A stretch of DNA of 64,000 bases from Mycobacterium celatum (GCF_002101595.1 NZ_LQOM01000040.1:1-64000), one strand, 5' to 3'. Positions 27,064 through 35,467 are shown, numbered from the stretch's first letter. The notes: generated from the letters alone by a model not told the origin. Translations and numbers: made by a program.

Positions 27064-27558
27064 TCAGGATTGGTTCGGCTCGGCCAGTTCCTGCAGAAAA
27101 TGCGGCATTCGGCCGGCGCCGAAGTCGTAGTAGCGGACCCAGTGCGGCGTGATCGCAATTCGCGCCATCTTGTCGTACATTTCGCGGACGTTCTGCTCGA
27201 ACTCGGCCACTGCCTCGGTATCCATGGATTTCCTGGCCGCGGCGAGGTACTCCTCGACCGGGCCGTCGACGATCTCGATGCTCGCCTGCCCGCGTACCGA
27301 AAGCGCTCGCGCCTGGTCGGGAGTGTCGCCGGTGTCGATGGCCAGCGCAACGGCCGGGCGAACTGACAGCGCCGCGACCTTCGGTGCGGTTGACGCTGTG
27401 GCGATAACGAATTGCGTGCCAGTCCAAAAGAATCCGACCGGAACTACCCGCGGTGTCTCGTCCTTCCCGATGTAGGCGAGGTGGGCGGCCGAGGTGGACG
27501 CGAGCAATTCCTGCGCGCCGGGCGTGGACAGTTCGTCATCGATCTGCTGCCGGTCCAT
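27064..27558 (-). CDS. Pyridoxamine 5'-phosphate oxidase-fold (PPOX) protein
   Basis: The 164-residue protein has the split-barrel pattern HLAYIGKDETPRVVPVGFFW, FVIATASTAPKVAAL, ALAIDTGD and QASIEIVDG seen in the flavin/F420-binding PPOX superfamily, widely expanded in mycobacteria. The N-terminal helix MDRQQIDDELSTPGAQELL is usual. The flavin or F420 cofactor and the substrate cannot be told from sequence. The stop lies four bases from the convergent GAPVP-repeat gene. Confidence 0.85.
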   Translation of the reverse strand: MDRQQIDDELSTPGAQELLASTSAAHLAYIGKDETPRVVPVGFFWTGTQFVIATASTAPKVAALSVRPAVALAIDTGDTPDQARALSVRGQASIEIVDGPVEEYLAAARKSMDTEAVAEFEQNVREMYDKMARIAITPHWVRYYDFGAGRMPHFLQELAEPNQS

Positions 27559-27628
27559 CGTGATCTCCTGGCCGTTATCTGACCGGCTTGCTCCGATCTT
27601 GACGAGAGTAAAACACCTGCAGTGCAGG

Positions 27629-28486
27629 CTATCTCGGTGCAGAGCTTGGTGGGGCCAGCCGCTGTGGTCGCTCTATGCCTGATTCCTGCACAATCACCGG
27701 GTCGCCGATGTTGACGGTGTTGAAGTACCACTCTGCGTCCGCGGGACTCAGGCTGATGCACCCGTGGCTGACATTCTCCAAGCCCAATGATTGGACAGCC
27801 CACGGAGCTGAATGCACGAATAGGCCGCGCCTGGTGATACGTACCGCATAATCCACCGGTATCCGATAACCGTCGGGATTGGTAACAGGGATGCCGACAC
27901 TGCTCGAATCCATAATCACCGAGCGTTCTTTGGACAAGACGGTGTACGTGCCCACAGGCGTCGAGTACTCCGGCCTACCCATCGAGGCCAGCAGTACCCC
28001 CTCTTCTCCCCAGTGAGGCCGGTGGTGCGGCGCCGGTCGTGGTGGCGGCGGTCCGGCCCCCACTCCGTCGATGGTGACGGTGAAGGTGTGTTCTGCGATG
28101 TCGGCAACGCCGACGACGGTAGGGCCCGTCTTGAATTCCGTGGCCAGGCGGCCGACCGAGAGTGCGACGGTTCTGTGCGCCGGCCAGTATCGGTCGGGAA
28201 CCCACTGCACCACGTTGTTGTCGAGCCATTCGAAATGGCCGGTCATCGCCGGCGCCGATTTGACCGCATTAGCACGCTCGGCAGCGGGCCGATCGGCAAC
28301 GGGCGCGGTGAACGTCACCACTATTGGGTGCGCGACGCCCACAATTGCGCCGCGCGTCGGTAGAACGGATGCGACCGCGAACCGATACGACTGGCTTGTC
28401 GCCGCCAGGCTTACGTCGGCCGGCCCGGCAACCACCGTCGCAGCGGTCCCGATCAGCGCAAGAACGCATCGGACAGCCGCCCGCAT
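27629..28486 (-). CDS. L,D-transpeptidase (Ldt, YkuD domain)
   Basis: The 285-residue protein has a signal peptide (about 1-28), an Ig-like bacterial domain (about 40-140, VLPTRGAIVGVAHPIVVTF) and a C-terminal YkuD catalytic domain with the SHGC motif (His241, Cys243) and an upstream FVHSAPW. Ldt enzymes make 3-3 crosslinks in peptidoglycan, the major type in mycobacteria. The single Ig domain and length resemble the LdtMt1/LdtMt3 class, but I cannot assign an orthologue. The start Met at 28486 directly precedes the signal peptide. Confidence 0.9.
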   Translation of the reverse strand: MRAAVRCVLALIGTAATVVAGPADVSLAATSQSYRFAVASVLPTRGAIVGVAHPIVVTFTAPVADRPAAERANAVKSAPAMTGHFEWLDNNVVQWVPDRYWPAHRTVALSVGRLATEFKTGPTVVGVADIAEHTFTVTIDGVGAGPPPPRPAPHHRPHWGEEGVLLASMGRPEYSTPVGTYTVLSKERSVIMDSSSVGIPVTNPDGYRIPVDYAVRITRRGLFVHSAPWAVQSLGLENVSHGCISLSPADAEWYFNTVNIGDPVIVQESGIERPQRLAPPSSAPR

Positions 28487-28956
28487 GGCCCCATTCCTTT
28501 TAATTGACAAAGTTGTAATAGATGGTAGGGCTGGCATGATGGACGGAAGCACAAGGGCGCGTTAGCAATTCGGTCAAGGCTTCGTCACGTTTCGGCTACG
28601 GCGAGCGAATCCGGCGGGCAATTTGCATGTCGGGGCGAGTGGATGGGCGCAAGTACAGGAGCACAGCGCGCTGATGCCAGGCGTTTGCTGCGAGTTGTGA
28701 CAACGACGTGATAGCGATGGCCTACCTACTGGTGGACCTGCGTTTGTGTACGCACTCCCGCCGGGGCCGTGATTTCGAAGCGCCGGCATGGCGCGAATGC
28801 GCTGCTCACGCCACCCTTTGACTACAACCGGACGCGCTTGTCGGTGCTGGTCGGAGAATGTTGGTGTATGACGAGCAGGAAAATGTACGACTTAGGCGAC
28901 ACGTCGGATGCGACAGTGGCGGTATCGGTGCGGCGACGCACAGATTGGAGGAGGCG
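28487..28956. other. 470-base gap with no clear gene
   Basis: No reading frame here has convincing coding character; the short frames (for example 28574-28789 minus) lack ribosome sites and known motifs. The stretch is less GC-biased than its neighbours. It separates the L,D-transpeptidase from the accessory module and presumably holds the promoter of the former (minus) and the left edge of the imported DNA. I saw no direct repeat of the tRNA-Gly end in it. Confidence 0.5.
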
Positions 28957-29154
28957 ATGACCAGGATCGCGACCCTAAGCGACGACGAACTCCGCGCGCG
29001 CCGTGACCAGCTTTTAGAACTCCTTCATGCGCGTGGCATATCGCTGGATGACCTCCGCAATCGCGCGATTCACTACTCGCTTATAGGCGACGAGCATGAA
29101 CTGTGGGAACAGCTTTCATCGATTGCGTTCCTTCCGGGAGAAACAAGCGCGTAG
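28957..29154 (+). CDS. Small unknown protein, first gene of the accessory module
   Basis: The 65-residue protein begins MTRIATLSDDELRARRDQLL and is almost wholly helical and charged. A strong GGAGGAGG (28947-28954) marks the ATG at 28957, although the frame is open from 28858. It precedes the 233-residue gene by 16 bases, so they are a pair. The size and order (small helical protein, then a larger one) resemble toxin-antitoxin or regulator-effector pairs, but no family is recognised. Confidence 0.65.
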   Translation: MTRIATLSDDELRARRDQLLELLHARGISLDDLRNRAIHYSLIGDEHELWEQLSSIAFLPGETSA

Positions 29155-29170
29155 ACACACTCACGCGCCA

Positions 29171-29872
29171 ATGCCGCTGTCCCATATCGAATTCAACGAA
29201 CAGGTCACCAGCTTCGCCAGCGACGTCTCAAACGCCATCTCGGCACTGAAGAATGGCGACGCCGTGCAAGTCGAAGCCGAACTCGCGTCGGCAGACATCC
29301 GACTTCGCGCCGTCGTCAACGCCAAGGTCGACCTCTGCTCGCGCAGTGAACCAGGAGAATTTCTCGCCGAGCTTCGCGTCGACTACAAGCTGTGCGTCGA
29401 CTCGTTTAGTCGCTGGCTGGCCGTCGAGCACTCATCATTCGAGCTCAAGGCCAAGGTGGACCGCACGCCCATCATCCGGTGGGATTACGGCCGAAGGTCG
29501 AGCAACCGGCCAAACTCGCACGTCCAAATCACCGCGCACCGAGGCGCGCTGTCGCACATCTTGTCCAAGCTCGATCACGACACGCCACACAGCATGGAGT
29601 CGTTGCACCGCCCGATGGGTGGCGACCGGTTTTGCCCGTGCCTCGAAGACATTATCGAGTTCTTGATCACCGACTGTGGATTCACCGGTGGCCCAAACTG
29701 GCGACCGACAGTACGCAACGGCCGCGCAAATTGGCGTCGCATACAGACCAGGGTCGCCGTACGTGACGCACCGGCCACCGCAGCGGCGGCGCTCGAAGCA
29801 ATGGGCTATGTAGTGACACTACCCGCCGAGGGCGAGCCGCCCGAGCGCACCGAGAAGCTGACGGGTTGGTGA
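29171..29872 (+). CDS. Unknown protein, second gene of the accessory module
   Basis: The 233-residue protein (MPLSHIEFNEQVTSFASDVS) is soluble: an N-terminal helical half and a C-terminal half with Cys/His (FCPCLEDIIEFLITDCGF) and Arg/Trp-rich RPTVRNGRANWRRI. The frame is open from 29096, but the Met at 29171 avoids overlap with the small upstream gene. Codon use is less GC-biased than in neighbouring core genes, in keeping with transfer. No homologue is recognised; antitoxin-linked effector or defence protein are guesses. Confidence 0.65.
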   Translation: MPLSHIEFNEQVTSFASDVSNAISALKNGDAVQVEAELASADIRLRAVVNAKVDLCSRSEPGEFLAELRVDYKLCVDSFSRWLAVEHSSFELKAKVDRTPIIRWDYGRRSSNRPNSHVQITAHRGALSHILSKLDHDTPHSMESLHRPMGGDRFCPCLEDIIEFLITDCGFTGGPNWRPTVRNGRANWRRIQTRVAVRDAPATAAAALEAMGYVVTLPAEGEPPERTEKLTGW

Positions 29873-29890
29873 GTTCCTGCGGCGACAGCC

Positions 29891-30028
29891 ATGTTCCTGG
29901 CCGACGTGCCTGCAGCGGTGACTGCGGCATGGATCGGGTACAAAGATGCGTCGCTGACGATGCGCCGGTATGCGCACTGTCGGGACGGCACTTTGACGGC
30001 GGCCGGGACACTTTCAACCGGGTTGTGA
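29891..30028 (+). pseudogene. C-terminal remnant of a tyrosine recombinase (phage-type integrase)
   Basis: A 45-codon stretch ending at TGA 30028 reads DVPAAVTAAWIGYKDASL then TMRRYAH, the end of a tyrosine integrase around the catalytic Tyr (family form: AAWLGHKDAS, TMR.YAH). The usual His of LGH is Tyr here, and everything upstream of this piece is missing; the frame directly follows the stop of the 233-residue gene. It lies 50 bases from the 3' end of tRNA-Gly, the classic place for an integrase gene. It is clearly a relic. Confidence 0.75.
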
Positions 30029-30078
30029 CGACTGAGGCGTGGAATCGGACGGATCGAACAGCATCGCCCTGCTCAACA

Positions 30079-30152
30079 TGGAGCCGATGACGGGAATCGA
30101 ACCCGCGTTCTCAGCTTGGGAAGCTGATGTTCTGCCATTGAACTACATCGGC
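30079..30152 (-). tRNA. tRNA-Gly (anticodon CCC)
   Basis: The reverse strand folds as a tRNA: acceptor GCCGATG/CATCGGC, anticodon stem TCAGC/GCTGA around the loop TTCCCAA (anticodon CCC), T-arm GCGGGTTCGATTCCCGT, discriminator T and an encoded CCA. It decodes GGG glycine codons. The 3' end points toward the integrase remnant and the accessory module, so this tRNA is the probable integration site. Confidence 0.93.
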
Positions 30153-30229
30153 GCGATTGATCGGAAAGGCTAGCATCCAGCGCGGCGTCGCTCATCTACA
30201 CCAGGGATAGCCGGGGATACGCTCGTCGC

Positions 30230-30802
30230 GTGCTGCTCTCCGATCGTGACCTCAGGGCCGAGATCGCCGCCGGCCGGCTGGGCATCGACCCGTTCGACGA
30301 CGCGCTGGTCCAGCCGTCCAGCGTGGACGTCCGCCTGGACAGCTTGTTCCGGGTGTTCAACAACACCCGCTACACCCACATCGACCCTTCCCAGCAGCAG
30401 GACGAGCTGACCAGCCTGGTGCAGCCGGTCGACGGCGAACCGTTCGTGCTGCACCCCGGCGAGTTTGTGCTGGGGTCGACGCTGGAGCTGTGCACGTTGC
30501 CCGACGACCTGGCCGGCAGGCTGGAGGGCAAGTCGTCGCTGGGCCGGCTGGGCCTGCTGACCCACTCGACCGCGGGTTTCATCGATCCGGGTTTCAGCGG
30601 CCACATCACGCTGGAGCTCTCCAACGTCGCCAACCTTCCCATCACGCTGTGGCCGGGCATGAAGATCGGCCAGCTGTGCATCCTGCGGCTGACCAGCCCC
30701 GCCGAGCACCCCTACGGCAGCGCCCGGGCCGGGTCGAAATACCAGGGTCAGCGGGGGCCAACGCCGTCCCGCTCGTACCAGAACTTCGTCAAATCCAGCT
30801 AG
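30230..30802 (+). CDS. dcd: dCTP deaminase (mycobacterial bifunctional type)
   Basis: The 190-residue length equals that recalled for Rv0321. It starts VLLSDRDLRAEIAAGRLGIDPF and has the family core QPSSVDVRLD, LEGKSSLGRLG, THSTAGFIDPGF and SGHITLELSN, with the catalytic Glu in TLELSN. The mycobacterial enzyme converts dCTP straight to dUMP, feeding dTMP synthesis and avoiding dUTP. GTG 30230 is the start. In M. tuberculosis udgA follows directly; here two paralogous membrane-protein genes are inserted between them. Confidence 0.95.
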   Translation: MLLSDRDLRAEIAAGRLGIDPFDDALVQPSSVDVRLDSLFRVFNNTRYTHIDPSQQQDELTSLVQPVDGEPFVLHPGEFVLGSTLELCTLPDDLAGRLEGKSSLGRLGLLTHSTAGFIDPGFSGHITLELSNVANLPITLWPGMKIGQLCILRLTSPAEHPYGSARAGSKYQGQRGPTPSRSYQNFVKSS

Positions 30803-30926
30803 TGACGGCCGCCGCTGCCAGGTTGCTCCAAGCGTTGACAGGTAGGGTCGAATCATCAGGGTCAATAGGCGCGTGTACTGCGCTGCCCGGACCACGAGCG
30901 GGTAGCAAACTACTTAGGAGGAAGTA

Positions 30927-32429
30927 GTGGACACCGTACTCGGTGTGTCGATGGCACCGTCGACGGTCCGCATGGTGCTGGTGGAGGGCGAGAACGCCGA
31001 CGGTGTCACGATCGACCAGGACAACTTCGAGATCAGCCCCAACGGCAGGCCGGCAAACTCCGCCGCTGCCGAGCAGGTGATTTCGGCGATCCTGGGAACC
31101 CGCGAAGGCGCCACCGAAGGTGGCTATCACCTGGCCTCGGTCGGCGTGACCTGGAGTGACCAGTTCGAGGCCGCCGCACTGCGCGACGCGCTGGCCGCCC
31201 GCAAGATGGAAAACGTCATGCTGGTGTCGGCGTTTTTGGCTGCGGCGGCGCTGGCCCAGGCCGTCGGCACCGCCACCAACTACTCCCACACCGCGCTGCT
31301 GTTCATCGAGCCGGATACTGCCACCCTGGCCGTGGTCGACTCCGCCGACGGGTCCGTCTCCGAGGTGCATCGCCAGCCCCTCCCCGAGGACGACGACGAG
31401 GCGGTCGCCGCGATCACGAAGCTGGCCGCGAGTGCAGACCGCTTGGAGTCGCGACCCGAGGGCCTGTTCGTCGTGGGCTCCGGCGTGGACATCCCGTTGA
31501 TCAAGCCGGCGTTGGAGGAGGCGACGACACTTCCGCTCAGCGCTCCCGAGGAGCCGGACATGGCGCTGGCCCGGGGCGCTGCGCTGGCGTCGGCCCACGC
31601 GCCGTTGTTCTCGTCGTCGACGGCAGCGCTGGCTTACGCGCAGGATCCCGGCACCGGCGCGGTGGACCCGTACGCCGTCTCTCCCGGCTACCTCGCGGCG
31701 GCTGACGTCGACTCGGGCGAGGGGGCCCTTGCCTACAGCGCCGTTCCCGACGAGGAAGCCGAGGCCTACACCGCCGAAGGTCCGGACGCCTACGTCGACC
31801 TCACCGGCGAGGAGGAGATTCTGGACTCCGGCATGCTCGACTTTCGGGTCGCAGCGGCCGAGCAGTCCAGCCGTAAGCCATTTCTGACCGCGATGAGCGT
31901 GCTGACGATCTTCGTCGTCGGCGTTGTCGCGCTTGTGATTTCGTTGGCGTTCAGCATCCGGCCGTCGGTCAACCAGCGGCCCAGCCTCAGCCAGAACGCC
32001 GTCGCCCCGACCAAGCAGGCACCCGCGCCGCCGAAGGCGCCGCCACCGCCTGCTGCGGCGCCCGCCCCGCCCAAGACGGCCGCGCCGGCACCGGCACCGG
32101 CGCCCCCGCCCGCTGCGGCACCGGCACCGGCGCCCCCGCCCGCTGCGGCCCCGGCTCCTGCACCTGCGCCAGCACCGGTGGCGGCTCCCGCTCCCGCTCC
32201 CGCACCGGCGCCCCCGCCCGCGCTGCCTCCACCGCCTCCGCCGGTTTTGCCGCAGCTGGGGCAAATTCTGGCCCCGCCGCCACCCGGGCCGCCGGTCGAA
32301 CCGTGGGGCGGTGATCACGGCGGTGGCGGCTGGGGGCATGGTCGCGGTGGTGGCCGTGGCCACGGCGGAGGCCCCCCGGGCATCAAGGTTCCGCTGGCTC
32401 CCGGTCTCAACCTGGGCATCGGGTTCTAA
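30927..32429 (+). CDS. Actin-fold-like membrane protein with Pro/Ala and Gly/His-rich tail, paralogue 2
   Basis: The 500-residue protein has the same domain order as the gene at 21074: phosphate-1-like VLGVSMAPSTVRMVLVEGE, LLFIEPDTATLAVVD, VVGSGVDIPLIK and EEPDMALARGAALASA, then a membrane span (about 318-343), a Pro/Ala tail and a final Gly/His/Trp/Arg-rich stretch (GGDHGGGGWGHGRGGG). AGGAGGAAG at 30916-30924 sets the GTG start. It is 29 bases from the next paralogue and they are probably one operon. It replaces the dcd-udgA junction of M. tuberculosis. Confidence 0.75.
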   Translation: MDTVLGVSMAPSTVRMVLVEGENADGVTIDQDNFEISPNGRPANSAAAEQVISAILGTREGATEGGYHLASVGVTWSDQFEAAALRDALAARKMENVMLVSAFLAAAALAQAVGTATNYSHTALLFIEPDTATLAVVDSADGSVSEVHRQPLPEDDDEAVAAITKLAASADRLESRPEGLFVVGSGVDIPLIKPALEEATTLPLSAPEEPDMALARGAALASAHAPLFSSSTAALAYAQDPGTGAVDPYAVSPGYLAAADVDSGEGALAYSAVPDEEAEAYTAEGPDAYVDLTGEEEILDSGMLDFRVAAAEQSSRKPFLTAMSVLTIFVVGVVALVISLAFSIRPSVNQRPSLSQNAVAPTKQAPAPPKAPPPPAAAPAPPKTAAPAPAPAPPPAAAPAPAPPPAAAPAPAPAPAPVAAPAPAPAPAPPPALPPPPPPVLPQLGQILAPPPPGPPVEPWGGDHGGGGWGHGRGGGRGHGGGPPGIKVPLAPGLNLGIGF

Positions 32430-32494
32430 ACGCCGGGCCGCCGAAAACGGGTACTCCTGTGACCAACGCTTCGCGGCAAGGATTTGGAGGGGCA

Positions 32495-33973
32495 ATGGAG
32501 ACCGTGCTTGGTGTGTCGATGGCGCCCTCGACGGTTCGCATGGTGCTGGTCGAAGGTGAAAACGGCGACGGCGTCACCGTCGAGCAGGACGACTTCGACG
32601 TCGACGGCACCTCGGCGCCGCAGAGCGCACCGGAACAGGTGGTTTCGGCGATCCTGGGAACCCGCGAAGGCGCCGCCGAGGGCGGCTATGAGCTGCTGTC
32701 GACCGGGGTGACCTGGACTGACCAGGCGGAGGCCACCGCCCTGCGGGACGCGTTGGCCGCCCACAAGGTGGAAAACGTCATGCTCGTCTCGGCGTTCTTG
32801 GCTGCGGCGGCGCTGGCGCAGTCGGTCGGGAGTTCGGTTGGCTACGCCCGGACCGGACTGTTGTTCGTCGAACCGGACACCGCGACGATGGCCATCGTCG
32901 ATTCCGCCGACGGCTCGATCACCGAGGTGCGCCGCGAGCCGCTGAAAAGCGGCGATACCGCCGGCGAATTGGCAGCTCTGGTCGCCGATATGCAGACACT
33001 GGCCTTGCGGCCGGACGGGCTGTTCATGGTCGGCTCCGGAGTCGACATCGCGCCGCTCAAACCTCAGCTGGAGGCGACGACGTCGCTGCCGGTCAATGCG
33101 CCCGAAGAGCCCGAGACGGCGCTGGCCCGCGGCGCGGCGCTGGCGTCGGCGCACGCGCCGTTGTTCTCGTCGTCGACCGCGGCGCTGGCCTACGCGCAAG
33201 ACCCCGGCACAGGCGCGATCGACCCCTATGCGGTGACCCCGGGATACCGCCCCGAACTCGACGGCGTCGGCAGGCCCGACGGCGGTGAAGCGTTGGCTTA
33301 CAGCGCTGTCGCGGACGACGAAGCCAACGCGCCCACCGCTTTCCGGCAGGATCTGCAAACCGGCGCATTTCCCGACTCCGGCGAGCGTAAGCGGGGACGC
33401 CGGCCCGCGGCGCTGGTGGCAACTGCGGTGGCGGCGATCTTCGTGGTCGGGGTCGTGGCGCTGGCCGTCGCGCTGCTGATGACGATGCGTCCGTCGGTCG
33501 GTGAGCGGCCGAATCCCGGGCACCCGATGGTGGTTCCGAGCAATCAGGCGCCGCCGCAGCAATCGCAGCCGGCCGCGCCTCCTCCGCCGTCTGCGGCGCC
33601 ACCGGCCCCCGCGGCGCCATCCCCGGCGCCAGCCGCTCCCGCACCAGCCCCTGCAGCGCCGGCACCGGCAGCGCCCGCTCCCGCAGCCCCGGCTCCTGCT
33701 CCCGCCGCTCCGGCGCCCGCGGCTCCGGCACCGCCTGCGCCCGCTCCGGCTGCGCCCGTCCCCGTCCCAGTTCCAGTCCCCGTTGGGCCAGGCGTCGGCG
33801 GCGGCGGGATTCCCGGTATCCCCGGCGGCGGTGGCATTCCGGGCATCCCTGGCGGTGGCGGAGGCCACGGCGGCGGTGGCGGTCACGGCGGTGGCGGTCA
33901 CGGCGGTGGCGGTCACGGCGGTGGCGGCGGCATCCCAGGGGTTCCGGGAATCCCCGGCATCCCGGGCCTGTAG
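32495..33973 (+). CDS. Actin-fold-like membrane protein with Gly/His-rich tail, paralogue 3
   Basis: The 492-residue protein is highly similar to its upstream neighbour over the first 270 residues (METVLGVSMAPSTVRM, GLLFVEPDTATMAIVD, MVGSGVDIAPLK, EEPETALARGAALASA). A membrane span lies at about 306-331, then a Pro/Ala tail and a C-terminal stretch of repeated HGGGG units and GIPG motifs. GGAGG (32486-32490) sets ATG 32495, preferred to GTG 32459. The His/Gly end could bind metal ions. An exact inverted repeat follows the stop. Confidence 0.75.
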   Translation: METVLGVSMAPSTVRMVLVEGENGDGVTVEQDDFDVDGTSAPQSAPEQVVSAILGTREGAAEGGYELLSTGVTWTDQAEATALRDALAAHKVENVMLVSAFLAAAALAQSVGSSVGYARTGLLFVEPDTATMAIVDSADGSITEVRREPLKSGDTAGELAALVADMQTLALRPDGLFMVGSGVDIAPLKPQLEATTSLPVNAPEEPETALARGAALASAHAPLFSSSTAALAYAQDPGTGAIDPYAVTPGYRPELDGVGRPDGGEALAYSAVADDEANAPTAFRQDLQTGAFPDSGERKRGRRPAALVATAVAAIFVVGVVALAVALLMTMRPSVGERPNPGHPMVVPSNQAPPQQSQPAAPPPPSAAPPAPAAPSPAPAAPAPAPAAPAPAAPAPAAPAPAPAAPAPAAPAPPAPAPAAPVPVPVPVPVGPGVGGGGIPGIPGGGGIPGIPGGGGGHGGGGGHGGGGHGGGGHGGGGGIPGVPGIPGIPGL

Positions 33974-33983
33974 CTCCGGGCGG

Positions 33984-34034
33984 TTGTGCGGTTTCATACA
34001 CGACACGCCGACGCGGGCGTATGAAACCGCACAA
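33984..34034 (+). repeat. Perfect 16-base inverted repeat after the third paralogue, likely terminator
   Basis: Arms TTGTGCGGTTTCATAC (33984-33999) and GTATGAAACCGCACAA (34019-34034) are exact complements around a 19-base GC-rich loop. It begins ten bases after the stop of the upstream gene and lies 104 bases before udgA. There is no U-tract, as usual in mycobacteria. It can act as a hairpin terminator, or be one copy of a dispersed palindromic repeat. Confidence 0.75.
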
Positions 34035-34137
34035 TCGACGCGGCGAAGGCCGAACGCAGCAAACTGTCATCTGGCGTTCGCCTCTCGCTTGGTAACCAGA
34101 CACGGTTAGCTCGTCGCGGCCGCCTACACACGGTGTT

Positions 34138-35463
34138 ATGCGATGCACCGTCTTCGGCACGGGCTATCTGGGTGCTACCCACGCCGCCGGGATGGCCGAA
34201 TTAGGGCACGACGTCGTCGGCGTCGACATCGATCCCGGCAAAATCGCCAAGCTGGCCGGCGGTGACATCCCGTTTTACGAACCCGGACTGCGAAAGATGT
34301 TGAGCGACAACATCGCCGCGGGCCGGCTGCGGTTCACCACCGACTACGAGATGGCCGCCGAATTTGCCGACGTGCACTTCCTCGGCGTCGGAACCCCGCA
34401 AAAGAAGGGCGAATACGGCGCCGACCTGCGTCATGTCCACGCCGTCATCGACGAGTTGGTGCCACGACTGACCCGGGCAGCGGTCATCGTCGGCAAATCT
34501 ACTGTGCCGGTGGGGACCGCGGCCGAACTGGCCCGGCGTGCCCGCGCCATCGCCCCGGCCGGCGTCGACGTCGAAGTGGCGTGGAACCCCGAGTTCCTGC
34601 GTGAGGGGTTCGCAGTGCACGACGCTTTGCGACCTGATCGCATTGTCCTTGGCGTGCAAGAAGATTCGATGCGTGCCGAAGCCGCGGTGCGCGAACTGTA
34701 CGCGCCGCTACTGGAGGCCGGCGTGCCGTTCCTGGTGACCGACCTGCAAACCGCCGAATTGGTCAAGGTGTCCGCCAACGCTTTTCTGGCGACCAAGATC
34801 TCGTTCATCAACGCGGTCGCCGAGGTGTGCGAGGCCGCTGGCGCAGACGTGACGATGCTGGCCGACGCGCTCGGGCACGACCCGCGTATCGGGCGTCGAT
34901 GCCTCAACGCCGGCTTGGGTTTCGGTGGCGGCTGCCTGCCCAAGGACATTCGGGCTTTCATGGCGCGCGCCGGCGAGCTGGGCGCCAACCAGGCGCTGAC
35001 GTTCTTACGCGAGGTCGACAACATCAACATGCGCCGACGCACTCGGATGGTCGAGTTGGCCACCACCGCGTGCGGCGGCTCGCTGCTGGGCGCCAACATC
35101 GCGGTGCTCGGCGCCGCGTTCAAACCCGAGTCCGACGACGTGCGTGACTCGCCTGCGCTCAACGTCGCCGGGCAGCTACAGCTCAACGGCGCCGCGGTCA
35201 ACGTCTACGACCCCAAGGCCCTGGACAACGCGCACCGCGTGTTTCCCACCCTCAACTACGCGGTGTCGGTGGCCGAGGCGTGCGAGCGCGCCGACGCCGT
35301 GCTGGTACTCACCGAATGGCGCGAATTCGTCGACCTCGACCCCGACGAGCTTGCTGATCAGGTGCGCGCCAAGGTGATTGTCGACGGTCGCAACTGTCTG
35401 GACGTCGCCCGCTGGCAGCAAGCGGGTTGGCGGGTGTATTGCCTGGGGCGGCGCGTAGCCTGA
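34138..35463 (+). CDS. udgA: UDP-glucose 6-dehydrogenase family (UdgA)
   Basis: The 441-residue protein (443 recalled for Rv0322) has the N-terminal NAD-binding motif GTGYLG, a central KVSANAFLATKISFIN helix segment, the catalytic Cys266 in GGGCLPKD and a C-terminal UDP-sugar domain with AFKPESDDVRDSPA. It oxidises UDP-glucose to UDP-glucuronate in two NAD-dependent steps. ATG 34138 opens MRCTVFGTGYLG. It is five bases upstream of the next gene and starts a small operon toward rmlA. Confidence 0.93.
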   Translation: MRCTVFGTGYLGATHAAGMAELGHDVVGVDIDPGKIAKLAGGDIPFYEPGLRKMLSDNIAAGRLRFTTDYEMAAEFADVHFLGVGTPQKKGEYGADLRHVHAVIDELVPRLTRAAVIVGKSTVPVGTAAELARRARAIAPAGVDVEVAWNPEFLREGFAVHDALRPDRIVLGVQEDSMRAEAAVRELYAPLLEAGVPFLVTDLQTAELVKVSANAFLATKISFINAVAEVCEAAGADVTMLADALGHDPRIGRRCLNAGLGFGGGCLPKDIRAFMARAGELGANQALTFLREVDNINMRRRTRMVELATTACGGSLLGANIAVLGAAFKPESDDVRDSPALNVAGQLQLNGAAVNVYDPKALDNAHRVFPTLNYAVSVAEACERADAVLVLTEWREFVDLDPDELADQVRAKVIVDGRNCLDVARWQQAGWRVYCLGRRVA

Positions 35464-35467
35464 CCGC

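Noticed and set aside
28574..28789. 71-codon minus-strand frame in the gap next to the L,D-transpeptidase
   Set aside because: It has no ribosome site, no domain and a composition unlike the neighbours.
28500..30060. Direct repeat of the tRNA-Gly 3' end as an att site
   Set aside because: I searched by eye for a copy of the T-arm/acceptor sequence on the island side and found none, so only the integrase relic supports integration.
29866..30090. 74-codon frame overlapping the end of the 233-residue gene
   Set aside because: It is out of frame with the integrase remnant and runs into the tRNA; the remnant frame has real family sequence.
33800..33970. Short spaced repeats that look like a small CRISPR array
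   Set aside because: They are in-frame Gly/His codons (HGGGG units) of a coding tail, without unique spacers.
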